A stretch of DNA of 50,983 nucleotides from Roseateles chitinivorans (GTDB lineage Bacteria; Pseudomonadota; Gammaproteobacteria; Burkholderiales; Burkholderiaceae_C): assembly GCF_002761755.1 (NCBI RefSeq), contig NZ_PEOG01000001.1:1-50983 (forward strand). The letters run 5' to 3'. Made by a program: the position numbers and the translations under genes. Below the pieces are notes generated by a model. That model saw only the letters and a list, made by a program, of their open reading frames with translations. It did not search any database and was not told where the DNA came from. The first letter of the stretch is position 1, and each line of letters begins with the position of its first letter. Shown piece by piece: positions 48,694-50,983 of the stretch.

Positions 48694-50949
48694 GTGGCCA
48701 AGGACCCCTACCGCTTCTTCCGCGTCGAAGCCCGCGATCTGCTGCGGCAGATGAGCGAGGCCGTGCTCGCCGCCGAGCAGGCGCCGGCGCCCGACCTGCC
48801 GCCGCGCCTGCTGCGACTGGCCCACACGCTCAAGGGCGCCGCCAGCGTGGTGCGACAGCCCGGCATCGCGGCGCAGGCGCATGCGATCGAGGACCTGCTC
48901 ACGCCGCTGCGCGATCGGGACGAGGCGCCCGGCCGCGCCGACCTCGACGCCCTGCTCGCGCTGATCGACGCCGCCGGCGACGCGATCACCGCCCTGGACG
49001 CCCCGGCGGCGACCGGCGCACCGCCGTCGCCTCGACCTGCGACCGGGGGCGCGGGTTCGGGTTCGTGGGCGGGCTCAGGCCCCGGCGCCGGCTCGGGCGT
49101 CACCTCGGGTTTGGGTTCGGGTTCGAACGCGAGCTCGGGCACTGGCTCGGGCTTGTCCGCCCCGGAGCCGGGACGCATCGCCGGCCCGTCCGCGGACGCT
49201 GGCGGCGGCATCAACGCTGGCCTCGGCGATGCGGGCCTCCCGGGGCTGCCCTCCGACGTGGGCAACGCGGCGTCCGCCGAGGAGGCCGTCGACCGGGACC
49301 CGGTCGGCGCCTTGCTGACCATTCCCCAATTGATGCCGGAGGAGCTGGATGGCCTGCTCGCCGACATCGCGCGCACGCAGGGGCACCTGGCGCCGATCGA
49401 GCGCGCCGCGGCGCTGCTGCGCGAATTGCGCGCCGGCTTGCAGGGCCAGCAGGAGGCGCTGGCCGGCCCGCTCGCGCGGCTCGAGGACCAGATCGAGCGC
49501 GGCGCGCGTCAACTTGCCCGCGAGCTGGTCGCGCTGCGCGACAGCGCCGAGCAGCTGCGGCTGCTGCCCGCCGCGCAGCTCTTCGCACCGCTGCAGCGGA
49601 CCGCGCGTGACGCGGCGCGCTCGCAGGACAAGCAGGCCCGGCTGACCGGCCACGGCGGCGACGTCAAGCTCGAGGCGGCGCTGCTCAATGCCGTCTCCGG
49701 CGCGCTGGTGCAGATGGTGCGCAATGCCGTCGCGCATGGCATCGAGCTGCCGGCCGAGCGCATCGCCGCCGGCAAGCCGCCGCAGGGCCGGATCGAGTTG
49801 CGGATCGAGCGCCGCGGCCGCGAGGTGCTGTTCTGCTGCGCCGACGATGGGGCCGGCCTGGACCTGGAGGCGGTGCGGCGCACCGCGGTCGACAAGGGCA
49901 TCCCCGGCGCGGCGCGGCTCGATGACGACGCGCTGATCGAACGCCTGCTGCGCGGCGGGCTCAGCACCGCGCGGCGCGTGGACGCGCTGGCCGGTCGCGG
50001 CGTCGGCATGGACCTGGTGCGCGACACGGCCGATCGCCTCGGCGGCCGACTGACCCTGCGCAGCCGGCGCGGCGAAGGCACGACGGTCGAGCTCTACGTG
50101 CCGCTGCAACTGGCCGCGCTGCGCGCGATCCGCGTCAGCGCCGGCGCGGTCGCGGCCTGGGTGCCGCTGGAGGCGGTCGAGTGCGTGCTGCAACGCCCGG
50201 TGCTGAACGGCTCGCACCTGACCGTCGGCGACGAACTGCTGCCCCACCTTTCGCTCGCCGATGCCTTGCATCCGGGCCAGGCCTCGGCCGGAGCGCCGCG
50301 CTCGGCGCTGGTGATTCGCGCGGGCGGCCAGCGCGCGGCGCTGGGCGTCGACGCGCTGGACGGCGTCACCAGCGTCGTGCTGCGGCCGCCGCCGGCGCTG
50401 CTGCCGCCGTCGCCGCTGATCGCCGGCCTGGCGCTGGACGCGGCCCAGCAGCCGGTGCCGGTGCTCGCCGCCGAAGGCCTGATCGCCGCGGCGCGCCAGG
50501 CGCGGCCTCGGCCGGTATCGGCGCCGCCGCCCACCGGCACCATCCTGGTCATCGACGACTCGCTGACCACCCGCATGCTCGAGCAGAGCATCCTCGAGGC
50601 CGCCGGCTACCGCGTCCACATGGCCGCGTCCGCCGAGGACGGGCTGGAGGCGGCGCAGCGGGAGCGCTATGCGCTGATCCTGGTGGACGTGGAGATGCCG
50701 GGGATGGACGGCTTCGAGTTCATCGCCCGCATCCGCGGCGATGCGGCGCTGCGCCACATCCCGGCGGTGCTGGTGACCTCGCGCAACGCGCCGGAGGACC
50801 TGGCCCGCGGCAAGGCGGTCGGCGCGGACGGCTACATCGTCAAGGGCGAGTTCGCCCAGAACGAATTCCTCGCGCAGGTCGCCCGGTTGATGGCGCGCTC
50901 GGCCGGCACGGTCGAGTACGGCGCGGCGGTCGAGGAGCCCGCCGCATGA
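48694..50949 (+). CDS. Hybrid CheA-type kinase with C-terminal receiver
   Basis: Predicted 751 residues from GTG 48694. The HPt domain (1-100) has phospho-acceptor His44 in RLAHTLKGAASVV. Then comes a low-complexity Gly/Ser linker (about 115-155) in place of the usual P2 domain. P3 dimerisation follows (about 230-320). The ATPase shows VQMVRNAVAHGIELPAERIA (N-box), ADDGAGLD (G1) and VDALAGRGVGMDLVRDTADR (G2). A CheW-like domain is at about 470-600. A receiver (about 615-740) has IDDSLTTRM, acceptor Asp in LILVDVEMPGMDG and a Lys in YIVKGE. The same layout, HPt-ATPase-CheW-REC, is found in WspE. Its TGA overlaps the start of the next gene. Confidence 0.92.
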   Translation: MAKDPYRFFRVEARDLLRQMSEAVLAAEQAPAPDLPPRLLRLAHTLKGAASVVRQPGIAAQAHAIEDLLTPLRDRDEAPGRADLDALLALIDAAGDAITALDAPAATGAPPSPRPATGGAGSGSWAGSGPGAGSGVTSGLGSGSNASSGTGSGLSAPEPGRIAGPSADAGGGINAGLGDAGLPGLPSDVGNAASAEEAVDRDPVGALLTIPQLMPEELDGLLADIARTQGHLAPIERAAALLRELRAGLQGQQEALAGPLARLEDQIERGARQLARELVALRDSAEQLRLLPAAQLFAPLQRTARDAARSQDKQARLTGHGGDVKLEAALLNAVSGALVQMVRNAVAHGIELPAERIAAGKPPQGRIELRIERRGREVLFCCADDGAGLDLEAVRRTAVDKGIPGAARLDDDALIERLLRGGLSTARRVDALAGRGVGMDLVRDTADRLGGRLTLRSRRGEGTTVELYVPLQLAALRAIRVSAGAVAAWVPLEAVECVLQRPVLNGSHLTVGDELLPHLSLADALHPGQASAGAPRSALVIRAGGQRAALGVDALDGVTSVVLRPPPALLPPSPLIAGLALDAAQQPVPVLAAEGLIAAARQARPRPVSAPPPTGTILVIDDSLTTRMLEQSILEAAGYRVHMAASAEDGLEAAQRERYALILVDVEMPGMDGFEFIARIRGDAALRHIPAVLVTSRNAPEDLARGKAVGADGYIVKGEFAQNEFLAQVARLMARSAGTVEYGAAVEEPAA
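49050..49160 (+). repeat. Gly/Ser-coding microsatellite-like tract in the cheA gene
   Basis: Recurring GGGTTCGGG/GGCTCGGGC units encode runs such as GAGSGSWAGSGPGAGSG and SGLGSGSNASSGTGSG. It is an unstructured linker at the place where P2 would be. Repeat slippage could change its length in frame. Confidence 0.7.
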
Positions 50950-50983
50950 GCTCGTCGGGAGGCATTGGCGGCCAGGGCGGGAT
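50946..50983 (+). CDS. Start of the next gene, expected cheB-type methylesterase (cut by the window)
   Basis: ATG 50946 overlaps the cheA stop (ATGA) and the frame reads MSSSGGIGGQGG to the edge. No domain is visible. In Wsp and related operons the gene after the CheA-REC kinase is the CheB/WspF methylesterase, so that is the expectation from order only. Confidence 0.5.
   Translation, partial: MSSSGGIGGQGG

Noticed and set aside
1..50983. CRISPR arrays, tRNA and rRNA genes
   Set aside because: No regularly spaced repeats and no cloverleaf or rRNA-like sequence were recognised by eye; a tRNAscan/Rfam run would settle small RNAs.

Overview
High-GC DNA with dense, mostly operonic genes typical of a betaproteobacterium of the order Burkholderiales; the mixture (secreted cyanophycinase, KaiC-like ATPase, GltIJKL, DctA, TetR-led beta-oxidation operon, Wsp-like chemosensory cluster) would suit a Roseateles/Mitsuaria-type genome. 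That placement is inference from gene content; no rRNA or other marker lies in the window. I saw no tRNA, rRNA or CRISPR array.

Layout. 1-8.0 kb: a secreted cyanophycinase divergent from a TonB-dependent receptor, with a 12-G tract between them, then a translationally coupled pair of a double-domain KaiC-like ATPase and a hybrid histidine kinase. 8.0-18.4 kb: an accessory stretch of small or unknown genes: a Cys-rich mini-protein, two tandem secreted paralogues of identical inferred length (378 aa), a small conserved protein, a pentapeptide-repeat protein, a membrane-bound TAXI-type binding protein, a cupin, two paralogous small helical proteins and small membrane proteins. It also holds broken small genes and a family of short dispersed repeats that often sits just upstream of the small genes. 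18.4-22.8 kb: a LysR regulator divergent from an AhpD-like protein and a three-part flavin/ferredoxin reductase fusion, then a TehA/SLAC1 channel. 22.8-27.5 kb: a truncated LysR gene, pyrC, then a decayed patch holding a bacteriocin-type exporter (HlyD fused to the tail of its ABC transporter by a deletion), a CPBP-like membrane protein and a truncated IS3-family element.

27.5-35.8 kb: housekeeping transport. gltIJKL (glutamate/aspartate ABC importer, with a hairpin after the binding-protein gene), an Atm1-type ABC exporter followed by a LysR gene, an acyl-CoA thioesterase and dctA. 35.8-44.4 kb: fatty-acid degradation genes on the minus strand, transcribed from a TetR regulator through acyl-CoA dehydrogenase, a DUF2147 protein, a FadN-like dehydrogenase/hydratase and thiolase, with an alpha/beta hydrolase and a crotonase beyond a hairpin. 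A perfect GAACGATCGTTC palindrome lies in front of the regulator. 44.7-50.98 kb: a plus-strand chemosensory operon (CheW, CheR with a C-terminal extension, CheW, CHASE3-type receptor, CheA-REC, then the first codons of a gene expected to be cheB), with the gene content of a Wsp-type pathway but the receptor in fourth place.

The most interesting points are the repeat-associated array of small genes (8-18 kb), the tandem 378-residue secreted paralogues of unknown function, the cyanophycinase/TonB receptor pairing with its homopolymer, the KaiC-kinase pair, and the deletion-fused export genes.
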